Positions 34,953-43,421 of a stretch of 61,955 nucleotides of DNA are shown one piece after another (position 1 is the first letter of the stretch; the number at the start of each line of letters is the position of its first letter). The notes under the pieces are model-generated. The model did not search any database and had not been told where the DNA came from. It was given only the letters and a program-made list of their open reading frames with translations. The stretch comes from an uncultured Bacteroidia bacterium (lineage in GTDB: Bacteria; Bacteroidota; Bacteroidia; Bacteroidales; Prolixibacteraceae), in assembly GCA_903923905.1 (NCBI GenBank), contig CAIXZH010000006.1, positions 1-61,955 on the forward strand, given 5' to 3'. The position numbers were made by a program, and so were the translations under genes.

Positions 34953-35540
34953 GTTAACTTTATTGACGAACCCTACATTATTTAGGGTTCCGTCTGATGT
35001 GTTTGATAGACCCCATTGATAGCGAACATCAAATGTGAACTTAAGGATATCAACCCCGGCTCCAAGTTGCCAATTCCAAATGTTGTTCTTGAAATTTTTA
35101 GGATCAAAATTTGGAAGATTCATTTTAATATTACTACTAGTTAATACATATGACATAGAAGGACCTGTAAATGCCCGCAAGGAGGCAACTTTCAGGTTGA
35201 TCAGTTTAAAACCTAATAATACAGGCACCTGTATGGCTTTTATATTTAAATCCTGAGTGACCAAGGCATTACTTGACTGACCCTTTTGCTGACAATATAA
35301 GAGCTCAGGCTGGAGATACAAACGCTTTCCACCAAGACGTGCAAAAACTCCAAAATCAAATCCTGATTTTCCAGGAGACGTGAAGTTCGTGTAGTTGATA
35401 TTATTTATTGTAGCATTACTGGTATTAATCTGATTTGAATTAATACCGGCCATTAATCCCAGGTCAAAAGTGAATGGCAACTGAGCAAATGTTGACAAAA
35501 CCATTGTCATAAGGGTGATCGTTAAAATCGATTTTTTCAT
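34917..35540 (-). CDS. Outer membrane beta-barrel protein (PorT/OMP_b-brl_2 type)
   Basis: A 207-residue secreted protein with a signal peptide ending in LSTFAQ. The mature part is made of alternating strands: FDLGLMAGINSNQIN, GFDFGVFARLGGKRLYLQPELLYC, VPVLLGFKLINLKVASLRAFTGPSM and a last strand ending in SIGFKFI with the terminal aromatic-rich pattern of outer-membrane barrels. The 'LYLQPELLY' and 'vPvLlgfkl' text is typical of the eight-stranded outer membrane beta-barrel family common in Bacteroidota. Ligand and role are unknown. It stands alone and converges on the SpoIIE gene, with which it shares 36 bp at the 3' ends. Confidence 0.85.
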   Translation of the reverse strand: MKKSILTITLMTMVLSTFAQLPFTFDLGLMAGINSNQINTSNATINNINYTNFTSPGKSGFDFGVFARLGGKRLYLQPELLYCQQKGQSSNALVTQDLNIKAIQVPVLLGFKLINLKVASLRAFTGPSMSYVLTSSNIKMNLPNFDPKNFKNNIWNWQLGAGVDILKFTFDVRYQWGLSNTSDGTLNNVGFVNKVNSVTFSIGFKFI

Positions 35541-35663
35541 AATTCATTTATTTTATTTAAAATACTAATTATCAATACTTTGGAATCGATTTATTAAGAA
35601 TCGAGAAATAAGTGCCTACCATTAGTTATAACAATCGAACTAGGAAGAAGTTTGTATTGTATC

Positions 35664-36401
35664 TTAGGAAATTCCACGTTCCTTACAAATAACCTGATAG
35701 GCTTCATTGAGCTTTTGAAATTTCTCATTGGCCGCCTTTTGGACATCTTCACCCAAATAACTTACCTTATCCGGATGATATTTAAGAGCCATCTTTCGGT
35801 ATGATTTTTTAATTTCTTCATTGGTCGATTGTTTTTGAATTTCAAGGATATCATATGCCCAATCAGTTTTAGGGACAAACATCGCTTCAATAGAACTATA
35901 ATCTGCATCAGAGATGCCGAGCGTAAGAGAAATATGCTGAATCAGATTAAGCTCATCAGGATGCACCAATCCATCAGCATTTGCAATACCAAACAGAAAA
36001 TGAACTAGTTGCAGCCGTGATGAATGATCAACATATTTACGGATTTGCATACACACATCGGTGACTGGAATATTTTGTTTTGTCAGGTCTTTTAGGATTA
36101 CAAGTGCCTGTTTGGCTCCTTCAATTCCAAAACTTCGGATAAGAAATTCTTTGACATAGTCGAGTTCAGAACGGAGTATTTTACCATCCGCCTTTAAAAC
36201 AGCAGAGACAAGCACTAACAAACTAAACATGTAGTCACCCTGTGTAATTTGAACTTTCCTGACAGTTTCTGCATCAGGTTTATGAATAATGTTTTCTGCT
36301 TCGTCGAAAACAGATCCCAGAAAAAAGCCAGCTAATGCCCCTAATGGACCTCCTAGTGTAAATCCTAATCCGCCGCCTATCCATTTACCAATTTTTGCCA
36401 T
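35664..36401 (-). CDS. TerB-like and DnaJ domain protein (DjlA-type co-chaperone)
   Basis: A 245-residue protein. The N-terminus is a glycine-rich hydrophobic segment (GGGLGFTLGGPLGALAGFFLG), probably a membrane insertion or anchor. Residues 50-165 form a TerB-like all-helical domain with acidic metal-site-like patches (VLKADGKILRSELD and IANADGLVHPDELN). Residues 180-245 are a J domain with the HPD motif in LKYHPDK, which stimulates DnaK ATPase. The order matches E. coli DjlA (membrane anchor, TerB, J). It overlaps coaE by 17 bp, so the two are probably translated together. Confidence 0.88.
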   Translation of the reverse strand: MAKIGKWIGGGLGFTLGGPLGALAGFFLGSVFDEAENIIHKPDAETVRKVQITQGDYMFSLLVLVSAVLKADGKILRSELDYVKEFLIRSFGIEGAKQALVILKDLTKQNIPVTDVCMQIRKYVDHSSRLQLVHFLFGIANADGLVHPDELNLIQHISLTLGISDADYSSIEAMFVPKTDWAYDILEIQKQSTNEEIKKSYRKMALKYHPDKVSYLGEDVQKAANEKFQKLNEAYQVICKERGIS

Positions 36402-36984
36402 CTTCTCTGATTAATTTATCCAATTTTAAAATTTGCGGAATTATTAAGCTTTGGTTGTTATTTTCAATAAAGAAATCAGCCTTGTTGAGCTTTTCAATAT
36501 CCGGCATTTGATTTTTAATCCGTTCCTTTATAGTTTCTTCAGTAATCTGATCCCTTTTGATGACGCGCTCAATCCGCAACCTCTCGTCAGCAATGACCAG
36601 GATATTCCGGTCAAAATCTGATGCAAAACCGCTTTCAAACAATATGGCAGCTTCATAAAGCACGTAAGGTAACTTTTGATAATTTACACACCATTTCTGA
36701 AAACATTTTCTGACCCCAGGATGTATAATTCCATTTATTGCCTCTAAAAACTTTTGATCATTGAAAATAATCCCGGCCATTTTTTTGCGGTCAAGTATTC
36801 CTTCAGGTGTATAAACGTCTTCTCCGAAAAGTTCTTTAATCCGGTATTTAATATTTAAATCATTGTTCTGAAGGTTTTTAGCTTCAATATCTGCATGAAA
36901 AACAGGGACTCCCAATAATCTGAAAACTTCGCAAACAGTTGATTTCCCACTTCCAATCCCCCCGGTTATTCCAATTTTCTTCAT
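36385..36984 (-). CDS. coaE: Dephospho-CoA kinase
   Basis: Phosphorylates the 3'-hydroxyl of dephospho-CoA, the last step of CoA synthesis. The 199-residue protein opens with the P-loop GITGGIGSGKSTV, followed by FRLLGVPVFHAD with the conserved aspartate, then HPGVR, and LYEAAILFESG, all family motifs. Length is normal (about 200). It lies five bp downstream of ybbR and overlaps the DjlA-like gene. CoA supply is relevant to everything in the leucine/mevalonate cluster, but the two are 18 kb apart and there is no sign of shared control. Confidence 0.95.
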   Translation of the reverse strand: MKKIGITGGIGSGKSTVCEVFRLLGVPVFHADIEAKNLQNNDLNIKYRIKELFGEDVYTPEGILDRKKMAGIIFNDQKFLEAINGIIHPGVRKCFQKWCVNYQKLPYVLYEAAILFESGFASDFDRNILVIADERLRIERVIKRDQITEETIKERIKNQMPDIEKLNKADFFIENNNQSLIIPQILKLDKLIREDGKNW

Positions 36985-36989
36985 TTATT

Positions 36990-38009
36990 CTACTTTTTCC
37001 GTTCAATAATGTAATCCACTTCTTTGGGGAAATAATCCAACGAGAGGATATTTTCAGGCCGTTTCCCGAGGGTAATAGGTAATTTTGAAAGTACTCCGGA
37101 ATGATGCGAATAATCGATAATTGCCTTAAAACTACTGTTATTCAATTTGTTATATTGACTGATTCCGACCTTACACAAGACTTTCACTTTTGACGGGAAG
37201 GTCTTAATAAGCATATTCTCAGGCTGATTAATAATTAGAACAGGGATCTCGAATTTTGCTTCAGTATATTGTTCTACAGCAATTTGTACAGAGATCTTAC
37301 TTACTTCAGATTTCAATTCCGGCGGAAATAATATATAAGCCTCCCGCACAATTGTCTGGGACAAATTTCTCAGGTCAATAGGTGCGGTATTAATTTTAGT
37401 AAGGGTATCCAGAATTTCCTCCGGACCCCTGACTATAATTGATTCAGGTCTGGCCGCAGGTGGTTTTTGCAGGATATATTCCCTGGCAAAAGTAGCATTA
37501 ACAACCGGATGAACTTTAACCAGTTTTCCGATTACCCGGCTAACTTTGAATGTAATGGAATCGGGTCTTATACTGATAATTCCAATTTCGCTATTGATTT
37601 GCTTGGCTAATTCTCCTTTATATGCATTGGTCGAAATTGAATATTTCGATAAAAAAAGATTTTCCAAATAGTTGTTTGTCAACTCATTCACATCGAGAAG
37701 TATGGGTGAGAATGCCAGGCTTAGTTTATATTGAAGTAAGGTATATCCGAACGCGTCGACAGTCAGATCTAATTTATCAGGCAATTTTCCGGTAAGATCT
37801 TTATTTTTGGGTAAATTTACATACCTCACCGGTATGATGATATGATCGGTATAATGTTTTTCGAGAGCATTAAGAAACCATAGGAAAGAGGCTAAGGCAA
37901 TGCAAGCCATAAAGACAAATGCTTTTCCATTTCGAATTGCGTTAATCTCAGTCTTAATATAGGTAAAAATGCGTCGAAGCATAAAGGAGGGTTTATTTGT
38001 TGTAAGCAA
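36990..38009 (-). CDS. YbbR-like domain protein
   Basis: A 339-residue protein with one N-terminal membrane span (about residues 28-46, FVFMACIALASFLWFLNAL) and an extracytoplasmic body. The body is made of YbbR-type repeats; examples are IIIPVRYVNLPKNKDLTG with its LPDKLDLTVDAFGYTLL, and the VRGPEEILDTLTKINTAPIDL stretch. In Bacillus the YbbR protein CdaR regulates the diadenylate cyclase CdaA; in Bacteroidota the gene is regularly placed before coaE, as here, and no cyclase is present in this window. A c-di-AMP link is therefore only a possibility. A 235-bp gap with no visible gene separates it from yajC. Confidence 0.85.
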   Translation of the reverse strand: MLTTNKPSFMLRRIFTYIKTEINAIRNGKAFVFMACIALASFLWFLNALEKHYTDHIIIPVRYVNLPKNKDLTGKLPDKLDLTVDAFGYTLLQYKLSLAFSPILLDVNELTNNYLENLFLSKYSISTNAYKGELAKQINSEIGIISIRPDSITFKVSRVIGKLVKVHPVVNATFAREYILQKPPAARPESIIVRGPEEILDTLTKINTAPIDLRNLSQTIVREAYILFPPELKSEVSKISVQIAVEQYTEAKFEIPVLIINQPENMLIKTFPSKVKVLCKVGISQYNKLNNSSFKAIIDYSHHSGVLSKLPITLGKRPENILSLDYFPKEVDYIIERKK

Positions 38010-38244
38010 AAAGGCCGGTTTCCCAGCCCTTCAGAAATAGATACAATAGGTCTATAATTTACTACTGGTTGCAGGCTACTGGCAACTAGTTTGTTAACCC
38101 TTTACCCTGATGAATAACTTAACCTGGTTCTGATTTTTTTACGTACCTTAGTTTGAGTGCTGTACAATGCCCAGAGCAGCAGTTGATGCATCAAAACAAA
38201 CTCTTCACTATTTATTTTGCCTAAATAAAATACTATGGCGCCAA

Positions 38245-38568
38245 TTATTTTTGAACCGGTGCATCTGACATATCCTTCAGAACTACGCTTTTGTCAACTT
38301 TTAGTTTTACTCCTAGAGCAACTTCAAGAATAATAATATTATCCTTAATTTCATCGATTTTACCATAAATTCCACCTGTTGTAACAATTTTATCCCCTTT
38401 CTGAAGTGCGGAACGGAATTTTGTCATCTCTTTCTGACGTTTCATTTGTGGACGGATCATGAAGAAGTAAAACACGATGATCATCAAACCCATCATTAGT
38501 AGCATATTCATCGAAGAGGCTCCTGTTGAAGGTGCAACATCTGCAGCAATAATTAAAATAGAACTCAT
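38245..38568 (-). CDS. yajC: Preprotein translocase subunit YajC
   Basis: A 107-residue accessory subunit of the SecDF-YajC complex. It has a single membrane span (about residues 25-42, MLLMMGLMIIVFYFFMI) followed by RPQMKRQKEM and the YajC core GDKIVTTGGIYGKIDEIKDNIIILEV, which is diagnostic. Its start overlaps the stop of the DUF1573 gene by four bases (38565-38568), so the two are translationally coupled. Confidence 0.95.
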   Translation of the reverse strand: MSSILIIAADVAPSTGASSMNMLLMMGLMIIVFYFFMIRPQMKRQKEMTKFRSALQKGDKIVTTGGIYGKIDEIKDNIIILEVALGVKLKVDKSVVLKDMSDAPVQK

Positions 38569-39032
38569 TTTTGTGTATTTAAATTGTTTTCAAACTGTTT
38601 ATTTTCAATATAGGCACCAATTTGCAACTCTTTTTTTTCTCCTTCAGAGGTTTCTATGGTTACTTCCCTGATTAAATTTCCCCATTCACCGGTAGTATTT
38701 AATACTAATTCAACTGCCGAAGATTGTCCGGGTAGAATCTCATTTGAACTAAAATGAGGTTCAATGCATCCGCACGATTTCTCCGCTTTAATGATCTTAA
38801 CCGGAGATCCGCCAACGTTACGGAAGATAAATGAATACGAGATAATCTCCCCGTCTTTCAGGGTACCAAAATTATGAATTTTCTGGTCAAAAACAATCTT
38901 CCCCGGACACTTTTTTTCAGTCAACCTATGAGTAGCCAAACCCTTACTTTCTGAGGTCCAATGACAACTGCATACCAGTATGATTAATAAATAATTAATA
39001 AGTATAAGTACGGATTTAATTCTGATATTCAA
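38565..39032 (-). CDS. DUF1573 lipoprotein
   Basis: A 155-residue lipoprotein (signal with lipobox LVCSC) carrying one DUF1573 domain. The core KIHNFGTLKDGEIISYSFIFRNVGGSPVKI, then KSCGCIEPHFSS with the paired cysteines, is the family pattern, an Ig-like fold related to the MSP/ASPM type. The function is unknown. In many Bacteroidota it sits between nusB and yajC exactly as here. An Ig-like periplasmic protein beside a Sec accessory subunit may assist export, but that is inference from gene order only. Confidence 0.9.
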   Translation of the reverse strand: MNIRIKSVLILINYLLIILVCSCHWTSESKGLATHRLTEKKCPGKIVFDQKIHNFGTLKDGEIISYSFIFRNVGGSPVKIIKAEKSCGCIEPHFSSNEILPGQSSAVELVLNTTGEWGNLIREVTIETSEGEKKELQIGAYIENKQFENNLNTQK

Positions 39033-39142
39033 TTGAATAGAACTTAATTTAGTATTGAGTATGTTTTTTTGATGATTTATCTTAAATCCCCAAATTCAAT
39101 TTCTTTTATAAAAACGATCTTTAGGATTTTGGAGTATAGGTT

Positions 39143-40090
39143 TTATGCTTCCAATAAACCACGTCCTGCTTTTACTATTTTACCTTCTTCCCTGAAATCT
39201 TTTGTAATCCGGTCCAGGACTCCATTAATAAATGTACTGCTCTTGTTTGTACTGTAATATTTGGCAAGCTCAATATATTCGTTTAATGTCACCTTGACAG
39301 GAATTGAAGGAAACTCAATCAGCTCAGTTAGTGCTAGTTGCATAATTAAAATATCCATAATGGCGACCCTGTCAACATCCCAGTTTTTCGTGTAGTTTTC
39401 AATAATTTTTCTGTTCTCCACATTGTTGATGATTGCCTTTCTGAATAATTTTGTTGTAAACTGCTGATCTTCTTCATCTTTGTAAAGCGACATCAGATAC
39501 GCATTTTGGTCGTCCGCGCCTTTAAATTTCTTAATAGTTTTGATCACCATCGAAATTGTAAAGTCAAGGTCATCATTCCAGTAAATGCTTTGTTCTTCGA
39601 GTTCATTTAGCATTAAGTCACTATTAACTAATATATTGCCAAAGAAATTCTCACAAAACTGACGATCATTCTGAAAATCATCGACTGGCGAGCTTATATA
39701 CTCTTTATAGAGTTCTGACTCTGTCATTGTGGCATAAATGCCTCGGATAAGATCGGGATAATGTGACCAGTTGAGCTTATTGCTTTTTAAATAATCATTT
39801 AGACTCTTATCTGATCTTAACCTGTTAATCAGTCTATTGTTAATAAACCGAAGATTTGGATTAAGATCATCCGCCGTAGGAAGGTTTTTCATTTTCCTTG
39901 ATTCAATCCGGTCGCTGGCAAAATCACTTATTTCACCAAGAATGGCAAACAGTAAATGATACAAATCGTAGGTTTTTCTGATACTGAAATGAAGTTCAGA
40001 TTCAGATTGAGTTATTGTTTTTTCGGGGGATGAAACGTGAGCATATAATATTTGCAGCACTTTGGTGCGGATTATCCTTCGACTTATCAT
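39143..40090 (-). CDS. nusB: Transcription antitermination factor NusB (long Bacteroidota form)
   Basis: NusB binds boxA RNA with S10 and takes part in rRNA antitermination. The 315-residue product is about twice the length of E. coli NusB (139 aa). The true NusB fold lies in the C-terminal half, with NVENRKIIENYTKNWDVDRVAIMDILIMQLALTEL and PVKVTLNEYIELAKYYSTNKSSTFINGVLD. The N-terminal half begins with the NusB-like RRIIRTKVLQILYAH and contains a long helical insertion. This long form is usual in Bacteroidota. It heads the run that continues with the DUF1573 gene, yajC, ybbR and coaE. Confidence 0.93.
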   Translation of the reverse strand: MISRRIIRTKVLQILYAHVSSPEKTITQSESELHFSIRKTYDLYHLLFAILGEISDFASDRIESRKMKNLPTADDLNPNLRFINNRLINRLRSDKSLNDYLKSNKLNWSHYPDLIRGIYATMTESELYKEYISSPVDDFQNDRQFCENFFGNILVNSDLMLNELEEQSIYWNDDLDFTISMVIKTIKKFKGADDQNAYLMSLYKDEEDQQFTTKLFRKAIINNVENRKIIENYTKNWDVDRVAIMDILIMQLALTELIEFPSIPVKVTLNEYIELAKYYSTNKSSTFINGVLDRITKDFREEGKIVKAGRGLLEA

Positions 40091-40129
40091 AATTTAAACA
40101 GAACTGGTTTCAATTAAAAAATTCGTTGG

Positions 40130-40160
40130 CAAAAGTACAATAAAAATCTGAGTTGCTCAA
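40130..40160 (-). promoter_or_regulatory. Promoter for nusB
   Basis: On the minus strand TTG at 40160-40158 and TACTTTTG at 40137-40130 are 20 bases apart, fitting the Bacteroidota -33/-7 pattern. The start would be near 40123, about 33 bases before the nusB ATG. The element overlaps the end of the rhomboid gene. Confidence 0.5.
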
Positions 40161-40861
40161 TTGTAATCTCCTGAGTGATTAGCCTCCGATTCCTGGACGT
40201 CATCTTCATCAGAATCGTCAGGCTCCTCTACCTCCTCCTGTATCATTTGATTGAAAGGAGCATGCTTATGGTAAAGTAGGGCCAATCCTAGTCCGGATAT
40301 GCCTCCCCATAAATGTGATTCCCATGAAATTTCAGGTTTAATTGGAAAAATCCCCCAGAATAGTCCGCCATAAATGAGTGCAACAATCATGGATATTGTT
40401 AATAATCTGATATTAAAACTTATTATTCCGCTCATAAATAAAAAGGCTGCCAGCCCATAAATAATACCGCTTGCACCAATATGTAATGCTTCCCGTCCTA
40501 CTAACCACACGAAAAGGCCAGATAAAAGGTATATTAATATAAAAATAGAATAAGAGTATTTTCTGTAAAAGAAAAAAAGGGAAAAGGTTAAAATGAATAG
40601 TGGAAAAGTATTTGCAGCCAAGTGTTCGAAGTTTGCATGGATGAGCGGTGAGCAAAAGATGCCTCTCAATCCTTTGACAGTCAGTGGAAAAATACCCCAT
40701 GATGAGAAATCAAACCTAAACTCAATCTCGAAAATTTTTACCAGCCACAATATGATTACAAAAGAACCGGCTACAAAGAGGGCATGTTTTACAATACGCT
40801 TTTCTAAAAAGAATTGTTCATCTGAATAACTCCCAGGATAGTATCGGGAAAGTAGTGGCAT
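40157..40861 (-). CDS. Rhomboid family intramembrane serine protease
   Basis: A 234-residue membrane protein with about six spans. The catalytic pair is visible: Ser131 in HIGASGIIYG and His183 in ESHLWGG. The oxyanion helper motif HANFEHLAANT (His75, Asn77, His80) is also intact, so the enzyme is predicted to be active. An acidic hydrophilic tail (EEVEEPDDSDEDD, from about residue 209) follows the last span. The substrate is unknown. It precedes nusB on the same strand, but nusB has its own promoter. Confidence 0.92.
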   Translation of the reverse strand: MPLLSRYYPGSYSDEQFFLEKRIVKHALFVAGSFVIILWLVKIFEIEFRFDFSSWGIFPLTVKGLRGIFCSPLIHANFEHLAANTFPLFILTFSLFFFYRKYSYSIFILIYLLSGLFVWLVGREALHIGASGIIYGLAAFLFMSGIISFNIRLLTISMIVALIYGGLFWGIFPIKPEISWESHLWGGISGLGLALLYHKHAPFNQMIQEEVEEPDDSDEDDVQESEANHSGDYN

Positions 40862-40921
40862 CTGTAAGAATTAACTTGGAACAAAAGTTTATATATATAA
40901 AGTAATAATTTTATTTTTAGG

Positions 40922-41953
40922 CTATTCGGTCATCAACTCCCGAAGTAATTTGGTAAAATTCAGAATGTCTTCTTCTGTGGTATCAAAAGCAGTCATCCAT
41001 CTTACCTCGCCACGGGATTCGTTCCAGGTATAAAAGAAATATTCTCTCTGTAATTTGGGGATTATTGTCTTAGGAATAAGGGCAAATACACCGTTGGCCT
41101 CTACCAGTTGAGTTATTTCTACCCCTTTAATTTTTCTGATTTCTGTTTCAAGAAGTTTTGCCATCTTGTTGGAGTGCATTGCATTGGTTTTCCATATCTC
41201 ATCGCGTAGGTATGGAACAAACTGAGCTCCAACAAATCGCATCTTTGAGTAGAGTTGCGCCGCCTGCTTCCGGAAATATTTGCTATATATTGAAAGGGCA
41301 GGATTGAAAAAAAGAACTGCCTCGCCAATCATCATGCCGTTTTTAGTTCCCCCAAAAGAAAGAATATCTACCCCTGCATCAATAGTAAACGTTTTGAATG
41401 GCAGATCCAGCGAGATCGCTGCATTCGAAATCCGGGCTCCATCCATGTGCAAGAATATTCCATGATTATGAGCAAGTTCAGCCAACTCCCGTATTTCTTC
41501 AACGGAGTAAACTGTACCTAATTCAGTAACCTGTGTGATACTGATTAGCCCTGGCTGCGAATGATGCTCAAATCCAAATCCATGAAGGTGTTTTTCAATT
41601 TGTTCAGGTGTTAATTTCCCATTTTGAGTCACAATGGGGATTAATTTACTTCCTGTGAATTTCTCAGGTGCTCCACATTCATCTGTTTGAATATGTGCTG
41701 TTTCTGCACATAATACAGAATTGAATGATCGCATAGAAGATTGAATTCCAAGGATATTAGCACCTGTGCCGGTAAGCACCATCAGCACTTCAATTTCATC
41801 GCCAAACTCTTTTTTAAATAAAGCTATTGCCTCTTTTGTCCATGGATCATCGCCATATCCAATGGAATGTCCAGCATTTGCAGCTGCAATTGCTTTTAAA
41901 ATTTGAGGATGAATTCCTGAATTGTTGTCACTGGCAAAACCTCTTGGTTGCAT
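40922..41953 (-). CDS. ltaE: Low-specificity threonine aldolase
   Basis: PLP-dependent enzyme splitting L-threonine or allo-threonine into glycine and acetaldehyde. The 343 residues follow the family: FASDNNSGIHPQIL at the N-terminus, LTGTGANILG, CAETAHIQTDECGAPEKFTG, HMDGARISNAA with the PLP-contacting aspartate, and the Schiff-base lysine in LSFGGTKNGM. The wording is closer to bacterial beta-eliminating-lyase-like threonine aldolases than to glycine hydroxymethyltransferase. It is divergent from the photolyase gene with a 132-bp gap in which I see no exact consensus promoter for this strand. Confidence 0.9.
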   Translation of the reverse strand: MQPRGFASDNNSGIHPQILKAIAAANAGHSIGYGDDPWTKEAIALFKKEFGDEIEVLMVLTGTGANILGIQSSMRSFNSVLCAETAHIQTDECGAPEKFTGSKLIPIVTQNGKLTPEQIEKHLHGFGFEHHSQPGLISITQVTELGTVYSVEEIRELAELAHNHGIFLHMDGARISNAAISLDLPFKTFTIDAGVDILSFGGTKNGMMIGEAVLFFNPALSIYSKYFRKQAAQLYSKMRFVGAQFVPYLRDEIWKTNAMHSNKMAKLLETEIRKIKGVEITQLVEANGVFALIPKTIIPKLQREYFFYTWNESRGEVRWMTAFDTTEEDILNFTKLLRELMTE

Positions 41954-42085
41954 AATTGTTAATATTATATAGTTTCGGACTTCTGAATATTTTTATTGTA
42001 AAAATATGTTTTGTTTTTGGCTTTTTATTATATTTCAGACCCGTAATTGGATTTAGGTAACGTTTGATAATTAATTCATTTCTGA

Positions 42086-43411
42086 ATGACAAAAAAAGAT
42101 AAACCAGTCGTAAATATTTTCTGGATGCGTCGTGATTTAAGATTGGAGGATAATACTGCGCTCTATCATGTACTGAAAACGCGTGAGAATGTTTTGCCGG
42201 TTTATATATATAATCCGGATATTCTGGAGCGCCTGGAAGTACGACCTGATTTTAGAGTGAATTTTATTTATAAAGCACTGGCAGGGATAAAGGAATCGCT
42301 CGAGAAGCTTGGATCTAGTCTATATATCGCTCATGGCAGACCCCAGGATGTTTTCAAAAAAATGGCCGAAGAGTTTCACATTTGTAGTGTTTATACGAAT
42401 CGTGACTATGAACCTTATTCCGTTTATCGGGATCTGCATGTCGAAAGGTTTCTGAAAATCAACAAGATAGAATTTCATTCCTACAAAGATCATGTCCTTT
42501 TTGAAAAAGATGAATTAGTGAAAGAGGACGGAAAACCTTATACTGTTTTCACCCCCTACAAAAATAAGTTTCTGGAAAAATTCAATAAGGAAATGGTTCG
42601 GCCTCTGAATACTGCTCAATATTTTCATAATTTTATCAGGATTAAGCCTCTGCCGATAATTAGCATAGAAATGCTTGGATTTGAACCGCTTAATATAGTT
42701 TTTCCATCCAAGGCTTTACCACAAACATTATTGGAAGAATATGCTGCCAACCGTGATTTTCCTGCCCGTAATGGTACCTCCAAACTTAGCGTGCATCTGA
42801 GGTTTGGGACAATAAGCATACGCAAGGTTACTGCATTAGCTGTTTTACACTCAGATACCTTCTTATCTGAACTGATATGGCGCAACTTTTACAGTCAGAT
42901 ATTATGGTATTTTCCACATGTGGTGACACGGGCTTTTAAACCCATTTATGATAACATTAGATGGGAAAATAATCTAGATCATTTTAATGCCTGGTGCAAG
43001 GGAAAGACTGGTTATCCGATGGTTGATGCGGGAATGCGGGAATTGAATCAGACCGGATTTATGCATAACCGTTTGAGAATGTTAACTGCCAGCTTTCTCT
43101 GCAAGCATCTGCTAATAGACTGGCGTTGGGGAGAAACCTATTTTGCCGGTAAATTGGATGATTATGATTTGGCATCAAATAATGGAGGTTGGCAATGGGC
43201 AGCTGGATCTGGATGTGATGCGGCACCTTACTTCAGAATTTTTAATCCAGAACTGCAAGCTAAGAAGTTTGATCCTGATAATGAATACATTAAAAAATGG
43301 GTTCCGGAATTTGATACTCCGGAATATTGCAAACCCATTATCGATCACCGTTTTGCCCGAGAAAGGGCACTTAAGAGATATGGAGAAGGGATGGGATTTG
43401 AGACTGAATAA
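42086..43411 (+). CDS. phrB: Deoxyribodipyrimidine photolyase (cryptochrome/photolyase family, class I)
   Basis: Light-driven repair of cyclobutane pyrimidine dimers using FADH- and an antenna chromophore. The 441-residue protein starts with IFWMRRDLRLEDNTAL, the photolyase alpha/beta antenna domain. The FAD-binding helical domain has TSKLSVHLRFGTISIRKV, ELIWRNFYSQILWYFP, GYPMVDAGMRELNQTGFMHNRLRM and DYDLASNNGGWQWAAGSGCDAAPYFRIFNP, all diagnostic. Length is slightly below E. coli PhrB (472 aa) but no domain is lost. It converges with the DnaQ-GIY-YIG gene, giving a small DNA-repair neighbourhood. Confidence 0.95.
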   Translation: MTKKDKPVVNIFWMRRDLRLEDNTALYHVLKTRENVLPVYIYNPDILERLEVRPDFRVNFIYKALAGIKESLEKLGSSLYIAHGRPQDVFKKMAEEFHICSVYTNRDYEPYSVYRDLHVERFLKINKIEFHSYKDHVLFEKDELVKEDGKPYTVFTPYKNKFLEKFNKEMVRPLNTAQYFHNFIRIKPLPIISIEMLGFEPLNIVFPSKALPQTLLEEYAANRDFPARNGTSKLSVHLRFGTISIRKVTALAVLHSDTFLSELIWRNFYSQILWYFPHVVTRAFKPIYDNIRWENNLDHFNAWCKGKTGYPMVDAGMRELNQTGFMHNRLRMLTASFLCKHLLIDWRWGETYFAGKLDDYDLASNNGGWQWAAGSGCDAAPYFRIFNPELQAKKFDPDNEYIKKWVPEFDTPEYCKPIIDHRFARERALKRYGEGMGFETE

Positions 43412-43421
43412 AAAAAGAGAT

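Noticed and set aside
38010-38244. Small gene between ybbR and yajC
   Set aside because: Only a 29-codon ORF without family features or a visible start signal; treated as non-coding.
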